From Lithodes maja (Eukaryota; Arthropoda; Malacostraca; Decapoda; Lithodidae), in assembly GCA_037953745.1 (NCBI GenBank), contig JBAKBP010013153.1, positions 1-64,000 on the forward strand: a stretch of DNA of 64,000 bases, given 5' to 3'. This document shows positions 32,963 to 43,402 of this stretch, piece by piece. Made by a program: the position numbers and the translations under genes. The notes beneath the pieces are model-generated. The model saw only the letters and a program-made list of their open reading frames with translations, was not told the DNA's origin and searched no databases. Each line of letters opens with the position of its first letter. The first letter of the stretch is position 1.

Positions 32963-33731
32963 GGGGCTCGAATCGGGGTCGCTGTCATCCACTCTTCGGA
33001 GCAAGGATTACAGCGGCGTCGTGGACGAAGTACCCCCCCCGTCGTCTTTGGGATAAGCGGAACCTTCCGGTGACGGCGTTTTTCTGGTTCCCGATTTTGA
33101 CCTCGCTTTGCGGAGGGTTTCCTCCTCCTTTTTCACTAAATTGTGCCGGCTAGGCTCTAGACGCCTTCCCTCGCTGAGTGGGGAGTTCTGACTCCTACCC
33201 GTTTACAGGGGCGGTGGCAGCTAGCTCACTGCACGTGGGGGTTGGTACCGGGGGCGGCGGCGCGGTCGCCCGTGCTGTCACTCCATGGACCGCCCATCAG
33301 TGAGGCCCGGTCTCGGTTTCCGGGGGTCCGGTCTACCTTCCTGGTGGGTTTCCTGGCTTCTGTCCGGCTGCCCTCCATTACGTACAGATTGGGGATGTTT
33401 GCAATTCATTTTGCCCTCAGTCCCAGTATAGCGGTTTTGCCTAAGCTAGGCCTCTCTGTACGTAGTGGTGCTATCCCCCCTTGTCTAGGGGGGTAGGGTA
33501 TGGGGATGAACCCCCTAGGTCCTGCCCCTGTTTGTGCCGTCGGTGTGGGGGTCGGAGCTTCCTGCCTCGCGACGGGGGGCTCTGTTAGCTCTTCTGGTAC
33601 GCTCTTTATTTTTGCTTTGTTTCTGTTTTTCTTTTCTTTTTCTTTCTTTTTCTTCCCCTTGGTTAGTTTTTCTTTCCTTTTTCGTTTTCCGACAAACCGA
33701 AATTAGAATAGTAAAAACAACTTGGGTCATC

Positions 33732-35945
33732 ATGGTCCGTCCATCCAACCCCACTACCCCGGACCAAGCTAAGGCGCACCCTGTCCCCGTCCCACGCGAT
33801 CTCACGGACTCTCCACCTGACCTTTCTCAACTCTCTGGGGCTTCCGCCCTAGACGCATCCGTACCTACTCGTACCGTACCGGCTCAAACCTCTGACTCTC
33901 TCCTCATTGACCGCTCTCCGGCGCCTTCCTCGGCTTCGGCTTTGGTCGACATGGAGTGTGTCACCTCTCTTTCCGATTCTTCATTAGTTCAGCCTGCTCT
34001 TTCTTCTCAAGCTTCCTCTTCCATATCCCTCCCCGCTCCGCCAGTTCCGCCCTCTTCTCTTCCGTCGTTTGCTATCCCTTCTACTGCATCTGCCACTCTT
34101 CCTTCCTCCATTGCTTCCTCATCTCACATAGTCACTTTCGAACCATATTCTCCTTCTTTTTCTTCTTCTTCAGTTCCTTCGCCTTCGGTTCCATCTACTT
34201 CAGTTTCTTCTTCTGCTCGCCCTCGTTCTTCTATTCTTCCTCTCTCCGATCTCTTTGCTCCTGCCGATTTTGTTAAATTCTTTTCTATCCCCGCCTCAGC
34301 CCCTCTTGCCGGAGATGACCTTCTGTTCCACCTCAGTCTCCTTCAGAGGGTGGGCAAGGATGTCACTTTCCACTCTCGTCATGATCATTCCCGTCTAGTT
34401 ACAGTGCAAACCGAGAGTCAGGCTGCTGCTATGGCGGCCTTTGCAGATCCCAACGGTACTCCCATCCCTGCTTTTAAGGACCAAAGAATGAACTCGTGCA
34501 CAGGTACTGTCCTGATCCCTTCTTATATCCAACTCGGTGATCGGGACTTCAAAGATTGTGCCGACCTTATTGGGAAGGCCGTTGTTGCTCAAGACCATGT
34601 TGTAATTAATATTGTCTGTTACACCATCCAACCTCGCCACAATCGCCGCTATCCCTCTAATATTGCTAAAATAACGTTCGATGGTCATATTCTCCCTTCT
34701 CACGTTATTGTCGGTGGTACTCGCATCGACGTCTTAGAATCCCTTCCCCGCCCTCAGCAGTGCAGGGGTTGCTGGCGTTTTGGCCATCCCATGAAATACT
34801 GTCGCTCTCTCAACCCCGACTATCCTACATGCCCGTACTGTGCGCAACCTGGCCATATTGCTGATGCATGCCCGTCTCCGACCCCCTGCTGCCTCAACTG
34901 TAAAGCCTCCCATCCTGCCTATTCCCATGATTGCCCCGTTTACAAATTTGAATCTGAGGTTACAATTCTTAAAGCAAAACAAGGCCTTACTCACTCTGCT
35001 GCCCGTAAGGAAGCTCTTCGCCTGGGCTTCTCACCTCGTCCGATTTCTGCACTTCTCTCTCACCCTCCAGTCTCTTCTTCCACTCCCTCCGTTCCGCTTC
35101 CCTTGTCCTCGTCCTCCTCTTCCTCTCCTTCCTCTGTTCCGCTCTCTATCCCTTCTTCCCTTCCTTCTACGCCTTCGGTTTCTTCTGTCTCCACTCCTCC
35201 TCTTACTGTCTCTTCGTCTTCTATCCCTTTGTCTAACTCTTTCTCTGTGCTTGACTCTTCTACTCCTACTTCCGTTTCCTCTCCTCGCCCTCGCCCCTCT
35301 TCTTCTGGTTTGGCTCAACGCCCCACCCGCCAGCGGTCCCATCCCAAGCCTTCCTCTCGTTCTCCTCCTCCCTCGTCTCGTGGTTCCCTTTCCTTCCGGT
35401 CTCCTGTCTCTACCAAACGGATTTCCAAAATTCCTTCCCGTACCTCCCGTTCTCCCTCTCCCCACTCCTCTTCTAAACGCAGGGACTTCCACCGTACTGT
35501 CCGGAGTCCGAGTCCCGGTGAGAAGAAGAAAAAGAGGTTGCCTCCTTCCTCCACCCCTCCTTCCTCCTCCTCTCTATCTCTTTCTTCTTCTTCCTGCCTT
35601 CGCCCTCCCTCTGTCTTAAACATGTCCTTTGAGTCCATTCCCAAGATTCGAGCCTTTCTCGATTCTTCTCGTCCCCCGCCTCTTACCGTTTCAGCTGACA
35701 TTCATCCCGTCCCCTCTACACTGCCCCTTACCCCTCAACCGCCTCCTCCTTCCCCTGTCCCCCCCTCTTCCGTCTCTACCCCTTCCCGACCTTCTTCTCT
35801 TCCTTCTGTCTCTCTTTCGTTCTCTGCCTTTCCCTCCTCTCACTCTGGCCCTCCTCTTTCTTCTTCTCTTTCGCTGTCAAGCCTCCCTATGCCCCCCGGT
35901 TTTCGGTCCTCCCCTCTGCCTCCTTCTCTTCTGTCTCCCCGTTAA
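33732..35945 (+). CDS. I-type LINE ORF1, gag-like protein with three zinc knuckles
   Basis: A 737-residue ORF from ATG 33732 (MVRPSNPTT); the upstream open frame has no ATG-supported start. Residues ~1-200 are Ser/Pro-rich and low complexity. A folded segment follows (~200-340, e.g. DDLLFHLSLLQRVG). Three cysteine motifs start near residue 344: CRGCWRFGHPMKYC, CPYCAQPGHIADAC and CCLNCKASHPAYSHDC. A long Ser/Pro/Arg-rich C-terminus contains RS-like clusters. In I, Jockey and R1-type LINEs such proteins bind the element RNA and form the ribonucleoprotein. No stop or frameshift is present. Confidence 0.88.
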   Translation: MVRPSNPTTPDQAKAHPVPVPRDLTDSPPDLSQLSGASALDASVPTRTVPAQTSDSLLIDRSPAPSSASALVDMECVTSLSDSSLVQPALSSQASSSISLPAPPVPPSSLPSFAIPSTASATLPSSIASSSHIVTFEPYSPSFSSSSVPSPSVPSTSVSSSARPRSSILPLSDLFAPADFVKFFSIPASAPLAGDDLLFHLSLLQRVGKDVTFHSRHDHSRLVTVQTESQAAAMAAFADPNGTPIPAFKDQRMNSCTGTVLIPSYIQLGDRDFKDCADLIGKAVVAQDHVVINIVCYTIQPRHNRRYPSNIAKITFDGHILPSHVIVGGTRIDVLESLPRPQQCRGCWRFGHPMKYCRSLNPDYPTCPYCAQPGHIADACPSPTPCCLNCKASHPAYSHDCPVYKFESEVTILKAKQGLTHSAARKEALRLGFSPRPISALLSHPPVSSSTPSVPLPLSSSSSSSPSSVPLSIPSSLPSTPSVSSVSTPPLTVSSSSIPLSNSFSVLDSSTPTSVSSPRPRPSSSGLAQRPTRQRSHPKPSSRSPPPSSRGSLSFRSPVSTKRISKIPSRTSRSPSPHSSSKRRDFHRTVRSPSPGEKKKKRLPPSSTPPSSSSLSLSSSSCLRPPSVLNMSFESIPKIRAFLDSSRPPPLTVSADIHPVPSTLPLTPQPPPPSPVPPSSVSTPSRPSSLPSVSLSFSAFPSSHSGPPLSSSLSLSSLPMPPGFRSSPLPPSLLSPR

Positions 35946-36330
35946 CCCATCCACCTCTTCATTGTTGTACATAAGTGTGTATTTTTCCCTTTCTTATTAT
36001 TTGTCTTTATCTGTCTCCCCGTTCGCCCATCCGACTTTTCATTGTTGTGCATAAGTGTGTATTCTTCCCTTTCTTTTTTTGTTGGCTTTTGCCTCCTTTT
36101 AATTCTCCACGTTCTCCTCATTCGCCTTTTCTTAGTTGTACATAAGTGTGTGTGTTTTACCTTTATTGTTCTTTGTGTATATTTCTTTCCTTCTATGTGT
36201 GTCCTTCCTCTTTTTCTGTGCGTTCTTATTTTCGGTGGCTTTTGCCTCCTTTTATGGTTTTCTTTTGTCTGTTTTCGTTGTTTTTTCGTCCTTTGTCTCC
36301 TCTTAGTTTCTTTTTTCTTTTTCTTTAATT

Positions 36331-39300
36331 ATGTCCATTTTGCAGTGGAATCTTCGTAGTCTTAATGCTCAAAGGATTGACTTAAGTTTTCTTCTTTCTC
36401 TTCACTCCCCTAAGGTCGTTTGTCTTCAGGAGACTCTTCTTTTCTCTCCTCCTGTTCCCTTTCCTCATTACTCTTTTTATAGTTCTCCCCACTCTCTCTA
36501 TGATACTTGTCTTCTTATTCATCGTTCTGTCCCTTTTGAAGAGCTGTCCTTTTCTACTCATTTCCCTTGCACCTTTGCTAGAGTCTATCTTGACCGCTGG
36601 TTCACAGTGGTTTCTGTGTATTTGTCGCCTTCTCTTCCCATCGATTTTACCGAATTCTCCGGGATTTTATCTAAGTTGCCCACTCCATTCTTAGTCCTTG
36701 GTGATTTTAATGGTCGGCACACCTTGTGGGGTGACAATGTTATTTCGCCCCGGGGTCGTCGGCTTGAACCTTTTCTCTCGGCCCGTAATCTTTTTATCCT
36801 TAATTCTGGTGCTCCTACTCATTTTGATGCTCGGACTCTTAAGTTTTCCTGTATCGATCTTTCCCTGTGTTCCCCTTCCGTTTCCCTTGATTTTCATTGG
36901 TCAGTTCTCGAGAATTCTCACAATTCCGACCATTTTCCCATTCTCCTTTCTCTGACTACCTACTCTCCTACTCCTAACTCCCCTCGTTGGTGCTTCCAGC
37001 GGGCGGACTGGTCTTCTTTCGCTTCCCTTACTGTTCCTTCTTTGCTTCCTCCTCCTTTCTCATCGGTCCGTGTCATGCTCTCGTTTTTTCTGGATCTGGT
37101 TTTCGGTGCTGCTTTGACGTCCGTTCCCCGGACATCTCGCCCTTTCTCGTCTAAATGCGTCCCTTGGTGGTCTCCTGAGTGTTCCAGGGCCCTCCGGGTT
37201 AAACGGGCGGCTTGGAAGAGTTTTCGCCGTAAGCGTCTCACCCCTGCTTCTCAGGAGTCATTTTTTCTCTTTCGCCGTGCGTCTGCTCTTTTCAGTCGTA
37301 CTACCAAAGCCGCTAAACGCCGGAGTTGGGAGTCCTATGTTTCTTCTCTTACGTCTCGCACTCCTGTCGCTTCGGTTTGGAAACGTATTCGTAAGATCTC
37401 TGGTAAACATCTTCCCTTCCGTGCTCCAGTCCTCCGCATTGATGGTGTTTCTGTGGCAGACTCCGAAACAATTGCTAATCGATTGGGCTCGTACTTTAGC
37501 TCAGTTAGTAGTGGTTCTCACCTCTCTGCTGAGTTTCACTCGCTTAAAGTCGTTGCGGAAAGTACTCCAATTACTTTTAGTCTTTCCTCTGACGAATCCT
37601 ATAATGCTCCTTTTTCCTCATCTGAGTTACGCACCGCTCTCCGTGCCTGTAAGAACACTTCTGAGGGTCCTGATGGTATCCATTATCTCATGCTCAAACA
37701 TCTTTCCTCGCAAGCTCTGGTCTTCTTGTTAGCTCTCTATAACAAGATTTGGTCTTCTGGTGTTTTCCCTCCCTCTTGGAGTACTGCCCTGACCATCCCT
37801 TTTCTTAAACCTGGCAAGTCTGGGTTCTCCCCACAGGACTATCGCCCTATTGTCCTTACCAGTTGCCTGTGTAAACTCTTTGAACGTATGATTAACGCTC
37901 GTCTCATGTGGATTCTTGAGTCGCGCCATTTGTTGTCTTCTTCCCAGTTCGGGTTCAGACGTGCTCGTAGTACGCTTGACCCCCTCATTCGCTTGGAATC
38001 TTATATCAGGACAGCTTTTGCTCGTCGTCAAACTGTCATTGCTGTTTTTTTCGATCTCGAAAAAGCCTATGATTCTACCTGGAAGTACCACATTTTGCGT
38101 CAGCTCCGTTCTTGTGGCATTTACGGTAATCTAGGAGTCTTTATTCAGAATTTTCTTTCTTCTCGGTCCTTTCGTGTCGGTGTCGCTTCCCACTTATCTC
38201 GTCTTTACCCTCAGTTGGAAGGTGTCCCTCAGGGTTGTGTCCTGAGTACCATCCTTTTTCTCATTGCTATCAACGGTATCGTGTCTTCTCTTCCTGTCGG
38301 GGTTCGGTCTTCCTTGTATGTCGACGACTTTGCGATTTACGCAGCCGACTCAGATATTGCTGCTTTAAGTCTTCTTATCCAATCCGCTATTCTGGCTGTT
38401 TCTTCATGGGCAACCCACCACGGGTTCCGTTTTTCCACCTCCAAATCCTGCGCGATGTCCTTTACTCGTTGCCATTCTATTCCTCATCCTCCTCTTACTC
38501 TTTATGGTACTGCCCTCCCTTATCGTTCCTCTACTACTTTTTTGGGTCTTACTTTTGATTCTCGTCTTAATTGGTCCGCTCATGTTTCTTCTCTCAAGGT
38601 TGCTGCCTTACTCCGCCTCCGCCTTCTTCAGTCCTTGTCCCACCTCACTTGGGGTGCTGATCGAGCACTTCTTCTTCGGCTTCATACGGTTCTTGTCCTC
38701 TCTAAGTTGGATTATGGCTGTCAAGTTTACTCTTCAGCCTCTGATTCTGTTCTCCATGCTCTTGATTCTGTTCATCACTCTGGTCTTCGTCTTGCTCTTG
38801 GTGCTTTTCGTTCCTCTCCTGTTGAAAGCCTCTATGCTGAGTCTGGTTTCCCTTCTCTTTATCGCCGTCGGGCTCTCCTGTCCCTTCGTTCTTACGCTCG
38901 CCTTCAACAATTCCCATCTTCATTTCTTTCCCTTCCCCCTTCGGTCGTTGCTACTTTTTCGTCTCGCCCCCGTCTTGGTTCTCCGTTTTCTGTCCGCATG
39001 CTCTCGCTGCTCGCATCGTGCTCTTTCCCTGTTTCTAACGTCCTCCCTTTCCGCTTTTGCTCTTTTCCCCCCTGGCTTTTCCCTCGTCCTTCGGTTTGCC
39101 CTTCCATCCTCCCTTGTTCCAAGTCCTCTACTTCTCCCCTCGTTCTTCGGTCTCGTTTCTTAGATCACCTCTCTCTTCACGCTACAACCACTCCTGTGTT
39201 TACTGATGGCTCCAAGACGTCGGTAGGCGTGGGGTTTGCCGTCCTTTTTCCCACTTGCTCGTATCAATATTCTTTACCTTCCGTTGCCAGTATATTAACT

Positions 39301-40023
39301 GCTGAACTTTATGCTATTTTTATTGCCCTCCGTTTTATGTGTTCCTTCCCCTCCTCGTCCTTTACTTTGTTCTCTGATTCTCTCAGTGCTCTACTTATCT
39401 TACAGTCCTCCCCTGCTCTACACCCTTTAGTTCTTTCCATTCAGGAATGGCTTTTCCGCCTTTCCGTCCGCAAAAAGCTTGTACGTTTTTGCTGGGTTCC
39501 CAGTCACGTTGGCGTTTGCGGTAATGAGCGGGTTGATTGCCTTGCTCGTTCTGCTGCCGTGCGGGGTACCCGCTCCTCACTTGCTGTCCCGGCCTCTGAT
39601 TTCTTCCCTGCCTTGTCCAGGTTTCTTTGGTCGAGGTGGCAGACTCAGTGGTCCGCTATCTCCGTTAATAAACTTAGTTCTGTCAAACCGTCCGTTTCTG
39701 GGTGGTCTGATCCCTCCCACCGTAATCGCCGATGGGAGACGGCTTTGGCCCGTCTCCGCATTGGCCACACCAGACTTACCCATTCGTTTTTAATGTCCCG
39801 TTCTCCTCCGACTCTTTGCTCGCGCTGTACCGTTCAGCTTTCTGTCTCCCATATTTTCCTCGATTGCCCCTTATTTTCCGTTGCCCGCACGCGTTTCTTC
39901 CCTTTTCTGGCTTTCCTCCGCCGGCCGCCATGTCTTGCAGATTTTCTTTCTGAATCTCCCTCGTTTTCTATCTCCCGTATTATGTCCTTCCTTCATCATG
40001 TTCGAGTTCTCGATGATATTTAG
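36331..40023 (+). CDS. I-type LINE ORF2: endonuclease, reverse transcriptase, RNase H, zinc finger
   Basis: 1230 residues, fully open, ATG at 36331 (MSILQWNLRS). APE-type endonuclease ~1-215: LQET, LGDFNGRH (GDFN near 124-127) and NSDHFP. Reverse transcriptase ~440-720: YRPIVLTSCLCKLFERM, FDLEKAYDSTW, GVPQGCVLS and YVDD (663-666). RNase H ~955-1080: FTDGSK (Asp 959), AELYAI, FSDSLSAL and HVGVCGNERVD; all four acidic positions and the His are present. The C-terminal CCHC finger starts near residue 1163 (CSRCTVQLSVSHIFLDC). The protein nicks target DNA, primes cDNA synthesis there and can degrade template RNA. I see no inactivating change, so it may be active. Confidence 0.92.
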   Translation: MSILQWNLRSLNAQRIDLSFLLSLHSPKVVCLQETLLFSPPVPFPHYSFYSSPHSLYDTCLLIHRSVPFEELSFSTHFPCTFARVYLDRWFTVVSVYLSPSLPIDFTEFSGILSKLPTPFLVLGDFNGRHTLWGDNVISPRGRRLEPFLSARNLFILNSGAPTHFDARTLKFSCIDLSLCSPSVSLDFHWSVLENSHNSDHFPILLSLTTYSPTPNSPRWCFQRADWSSFASLTVPSLLPPPFSSVRVMLSFFLDLVFGAALTSVPRTSRPFSSKCVPWWSPECSRALRVKRAAWKSFRRKRLTPASQESFFLFRRASALFSRTTKAAKRRSWESYVSSLTSRTPVASVWKRIRKISGKHLPFRAPVLRIDGVSVADSETIANRLGSYFSSVSSGSHLSAEFHSLKVVAESTPITFSLSSDESYNAPFSSSELRTALRACKNTSEGPDGIHYLMLKHLSSQALVFLLALYNKIWSSGVFPPSWSTALTIPFLKPGKSGFSPQDYRPIVLTSCLCKLFERMINARLMWILESRHLLSSSQFGFRRARSTLDPLIRLESYIRTAFARRQTVIAVFFDLEKAYDSTWKYHILRQLRSCGIYGNLGVFIQNFLSSRSFRVGVASHLSRLYPQLEGVPQGCVLSTILFLIAINGIVSSLPVGVRSSLYVDDFAIYAADSDIAALSLLIQSAILAVSSWATHHGFRFSTSKSCAMSFTRCHSIPHPPLTLYGTALPYRSSTTFLGLTFDSRLNWSAHVSSLKVAALLRLRLLQSLSHLTWGADRALLLRLHTVLVLSKLDYGCQVYSSASDSVLHALDSVHHSGLRLALGAFRSSPVESLYAESGFPSLYRRRALLSLRSYARLQQFPSSFLSLPPSVVATFSSRPRLGSPFSVRMLSLLASCSFPVSNVLPFRFCSFPPWLFPRPSVCPSILPCSKSSTSPLVLRSRFLDHLSLHATTTPVFTDGSKTSVGVGFAVLFPTCSYQYSLPSVASILTAELYAIFIALRFMCSFPSSSFTLFSDSLSALLILQSSPALHPLVLSIQEWLFRLSVRKKLVRFCWVPSHVGVCGNERVDCLARSAAVRGTRSSLAVPASDFFPALSRFLWSRWQTQWSAISVNKLSSVKPSVSGWSDPSHRNRRWETALARLRIGHTRLTHSFLMSRSPPTLCSRCTVQLSVSHIFLDCPLFSVARTRFFPFLAFLRRPPCLADFLSESPSFSISRIMSFLHHVRVLDDI

Positions 40024-40106
40024 TTAACTTCCTTCCCGTCTTTACCTATTTCGTGCCATATGGCCTTTGTCGCCTGGTGCGTTGCCTTCATTAATGTAAT
40101 GTAATG

Positions 40107-40118
40107 TATCCCCAAAAT
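40107..40118. repeat. right 12-bp TSD of I-type LINE
   Basis: Exact copy of 32917-32928, directly after the taatg repeats of the 3' tail. Confidence 0.88.
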
Positions 40119-40255
40119 GACCACGTATTCACTTATCCATTCACAAGCATTCTCAATTCATTCCGGTTTATTACTCTCGCTTCTGATTTGTACTACATCC
40201 ACGCACGTTTAAAGTTCCTATTCTTAAGGTCCGGGACCACGAACGCATTCCCTCG
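40119..40255 (-). mobile_element. RTE-B LINE fragment, part 2
   Basis: The block tcacttatccattcacaagc, continuing as attctcaattcattc, aligns with 59190-59230 of the long RTE-B copy. It is collinear with part 1 at 32572-32916 once the I-type LINE is removed. Confidence 0.65.
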
Positions 40256-40270
40256 CCCCTATCTCTGTCT

Positions 40271-40279
40271 CGGGGGGGG

Positions 40280-40313
<34 letters not shown>
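40271..40313 (+). repeat. G10/T32 homopolymer run
   Basis: A run of about ten G followed by about thirty-two T. It separates the RTE-B fragment from an unidentified segment at 40315-40545. Confidence 0.85.
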
Positions 40314-40318
<5 letters not shown>

Positions 40319-40549
40319 AAAGGGGAGAAGAATACTAGGCCCCCCGCCCCCGATCCTCTCTAGCCGACTTCTACGTCTCGCAGGAGAAAGCGGTGGTGGA
40401 AATTTCTCGCCAGAAAGAGGCGGGTGCTGGGCTCGCTGCATCCCTACACCATTTGGAAAATTAGAGATGCAGAGAGAGAAAAAGATAGAAGGGGCTATGG
40501 GAAGTAGAGGACACCAACCCTCACTCTGACAAAGGGTCTGCCCACCACC

Positions 40550-40635
40550 TACATACACAAATTTAAAGACCGAGTGTTCCACACGTAGTGCAGTTCCCGT
40601 CTCGCATCCTAATGGCAGCGTTCACAGGAAGTGCA
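40550..40635 (-). mobile_element. RTE-A LINE 3' tip
   Basis: The motifs tttaaagaccgagtgttccac and cctaatggcagcgtt match the extreme 3' end of RTE-A copies (compare 18540-18605 and 43425-43490). Confidence 0.65.
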
Positions 40636-40640
40636 TGTCA

Positions 40641-41703
40641 AATTAGGTGTACAGTATTAACATAAAAATATAAAATGGCTTTCAAAGAGTGGTTAATACA
40701 CGCAAGTAATCCAATCAATAAGTATATGGGCATGATACAACAAATGGTGATATTTGCCTAGTAGGTAGTAACAATATTTATCAACGGGAATCGCAATAAA
40801 TAAAAGATTTAACACGGTCATATACAAAGTTGATACTCGAGATACTGTAGAGTTAATATTCAAATCAATCATACATGGTTGGACATTTACACAGGTTTAA
40901 GCTCGGTTACAGAAACTAGTTTAAGGGGTCAATGTAGCACTGGGTTGAGGGTGCGTGTAGCACTGGTATATGTGTGGTCTCAACTCTGCGAAATATTACC
41001 ATAAACTATCGCCTTAAAAGGGACGGTGTACAGAATATTAATCAAAGTTGAGGGATAGCACGTTTGGTTGTGTCCCCATCAAAAGAGGCCTAACACAGTT
41101 AGAAGGGAGGTCGAGACGGCCGACAACAAGCTAACGCCGAAGAGTGTCAAGTGGAGGTCCCTCGTCTGGTTCTGAATTCTAGCGGTTTCGATCCTAGCCT
41201 GAAGTTCACTGAGTGGATACAGGCAGCGTCCAGGTAATAAGTCCTTCGGTTGATGCTGCATTTCAGGTCCCGTACACAAAAGATTGTGAGCTGTTAGTTT
41301 TAGGGGGGGAACACTGGAGGTGGTTTAAAGAAGTCTGACACAGCTTTCTAAACTCAATTCGATCCTGTGTAGGCCTTAACAAATGATATTACCTTTTCGT
41401 CACTGGCCAACGCTCAACCGAGTTACTTAGGTAATATAGTATTTCCTGTGTTCACTAAGATCTGAACTGTACACATCACTTATTAGACAGTGGTTTGCCT
41501 GGCGAGCAGGACTCCCTGGTAGGTTTTTGTTGCCTGGCTGGCCAGGCTCAACACAGTCAACTTACACAACCAGTGTGGTATCCACACTACTTTGGAGACT
41601 GCCTGGCCGAGCTCAACACAGTCCTTTGGTACGTAGTTTGGAAGCAGGGAAGGTTGTCACTCAACTGAGGGTATGTACTCAACAGTTGTGGTAGAAAGGG
41701 CCT
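40641..41703. other. no gene recognised
   Basis: Non-coding sequence with a short internal redundancy of gcctggc and gctcaacacagtc around 41500-41620. No element could be named. Confidence 0.4.
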
Positions 41704-42597
41704 GTAATAATAATAATAATAATACTTTATTTCAGACTTGCACAGTACAGAGGGGACCATACTGGGGTCCATATATACCTTACAGTAACATAAATATATA
41801 TAAGCTACTGTAGCCTACATAGGCTACATAGAATAAAAAGAAATTAAATAATATCCAGGTTGCTATCATGTAGTTCACAGCACTGCCTCAACCAAAAACA
41901 GTGGTCATCAAACTACTGTGTTACCAAAACCACTGTCCTAATTGTGTACAGTACCATGCCTCGCATCATTTAGCTTCCGGTACAGTATGTTGCTACAGTA
42001 CAGTATAGGAATATCGGTACTGTACTGCACTGAGGTTCAGTACTGGTATGCTAATTCTGTAGAGTAGCAGACCTGAAATCATTACTTAAGGTTAAATATA
42101 GAGCAACTTCCTCCAGTGTGCCTGGATCATAGAGGTGTACACTATGCTTGGAGTTTGTAGCATTTTAATGATACTGTTCTCAGAAGTGTTAAGGCGCTGA
42201 ATGAATTTATATGTTAGCTTTCTAATGAGCGATTGGTAACTGTAAGTTCATATAGGCACATAGCGTACTTGTACTCTCATATTTTGAGAGCCCCAGAAAC
42301 ATTTTCATGATATTGTGATATGAGATACTTAGTCTATTCACTGTCATTTTCTTATAGTTCCACCATAGCTGTGCTGTATACATTGGTGAGCAGTAGGAGT
42401 TGAACAATGTTATTTTTGTATCCCATGTGCACATATGAAATTTTCTTAATATTGAATTTCCCTGCATGTAAAGTTGCCTTCGCTGACGACCCATATCCTC
42501 ATCATCTGAGCGATCACTTGAAATATAGTGTCCTAGATAGTTTACTTTACTTATTTCTTCTATACACCGATCCAACATTGCCTGACCTCCAGTAGCA
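41704..42597 (-). pseudogene. LINE fragment F (RT C-terminal region) with (TAA)n-type tail
   Basis: Minus strand. EISKVNYLGHYISSD, LYMQGNSILRKFHMCTWDTK and SPMYTAQLWWNYKK (42578-42222) are typical of the region after the RT palm in a LINE family widespread in animals. The (aat)n run at 41705-41726 is the 3' tail. It is 5' truncated and has no catalytic motifs. Confidence 0.65.
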
Positions 42598-42869
42598 CTG
42601 AAAGGGATATTAGGGCACAGGAAGAACTATAGAACAGGGTGGGGCGGCTAGGGTTAGGTGATAGAGACCATTAGAGGCGAAATGGGGTGGAGCTTCTTTG
42701 CTGAGAGGATATCGAGGTCCAAATTGAAATATTGGCCTATGATAAGAATTGATGGCTAGATGAAGAGAGGTGGATAAGAAACGTGTAGGCTACAATTGGG
42801 TGGGAGATTAAAGCAGATGGGGAAGGGAGTGTAGGTAGGAACAGAGATGGATAGGCCTGAGACAGGATA

Positions 42870-43402
42870 GTATTGGCGGAGTATGGAAAATGGTAGCAGG
42901 TAGGGGAGGAGATAGTGGCGGGGAGAAAAAGTTTGGAGAGGATAGTGGAGAAAAGGGTCGAGATGGCCCAGATGGGACAAGAAGAATGGAGGTTTGCAGT
43001 GTCAAAGAAAAAGACGAGAGATATGGTAAAAAGGAATCGCTCGAGAGATTTTCTATTATGGAATGTTGCTAAGTTGCTTTTCAAGGTTAGAGCGGGAGCA
43101 CTTGAAACGAATGGGAGAATGTGGAGATGGAACAGATAGGTAAGAATATGTGAGGGATCGATGTATGGTAGGGGCATGAAAGTAGAGGCGTCGATTGAGC
43201 ATGTAATTGTAGAGGTAAGAGGTATGTGGATGAAATGGGGAATTTAGAGAGGAAGATGATCGAATACATAGGGACCGAGAGGTGGAACGAAGTGAAGGAC
43301 TGTATATGATAGGATTAGGAGGAACTGAGGGTGAAAGGATGCCTGAGAGAATGGAAGCAATAGAGGAATACTTGACGAAAGTATGGACAAAAAGGGAGGC
43401 GA
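42870..43402 (+). pseudogene. C-terminal fragment related to the LINE at 51944
   Basis: Frames around 42915-43139 encode LLFKVRAGALETNGRMWRWN, matching LLFKARTGSLETNERTRRWN of the ORF at 51944. Further similarity continues to about 43380 in broken frames. It ends where the RTE-A copy begins. Confidence 0.6.

Larger units (their letters stand above)
32929..40106 (+). mobile_element. full-length I-type LINE, 7.18 kb, both ORFs open
   Basis: Bounded by identical 12-bp TSDs (32917-32928, 40107-40118). It has an ~0.8-kb GC-rich 5' UTR, ORF1 (33732-35945), a 385-bp T-rich spacer, ORF2 (36331-40023) and a short 3' UTR ending in a (taatg)n tail. A zinc-knuckle ORF1 together with an endonuclease-RT-RNase H ORF2 is the I-group architecture. 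The + strand is strikingly C/T-rich throughout, unlike its surroundings. It sits inside an RTE-B 3' fragment, so it is younger than that fragment. Confidence 0.9.

Noticed and set aside
33534..33731. Upstream extension of I-type LINE ORF1
   Set aside because: The open frame begins at a non-ATG codon and is T-rich 5' UTR; the first ATG with plausible protein sequence is 33732.
36042..39953. Several long leucine/proline-rich ORFs overlapping the I-type LINE on both strands
   Set aside because: They are other-frame shadows produced by its strong pyrimidine bias; only the 36331-40023 frame carries domain motifs.
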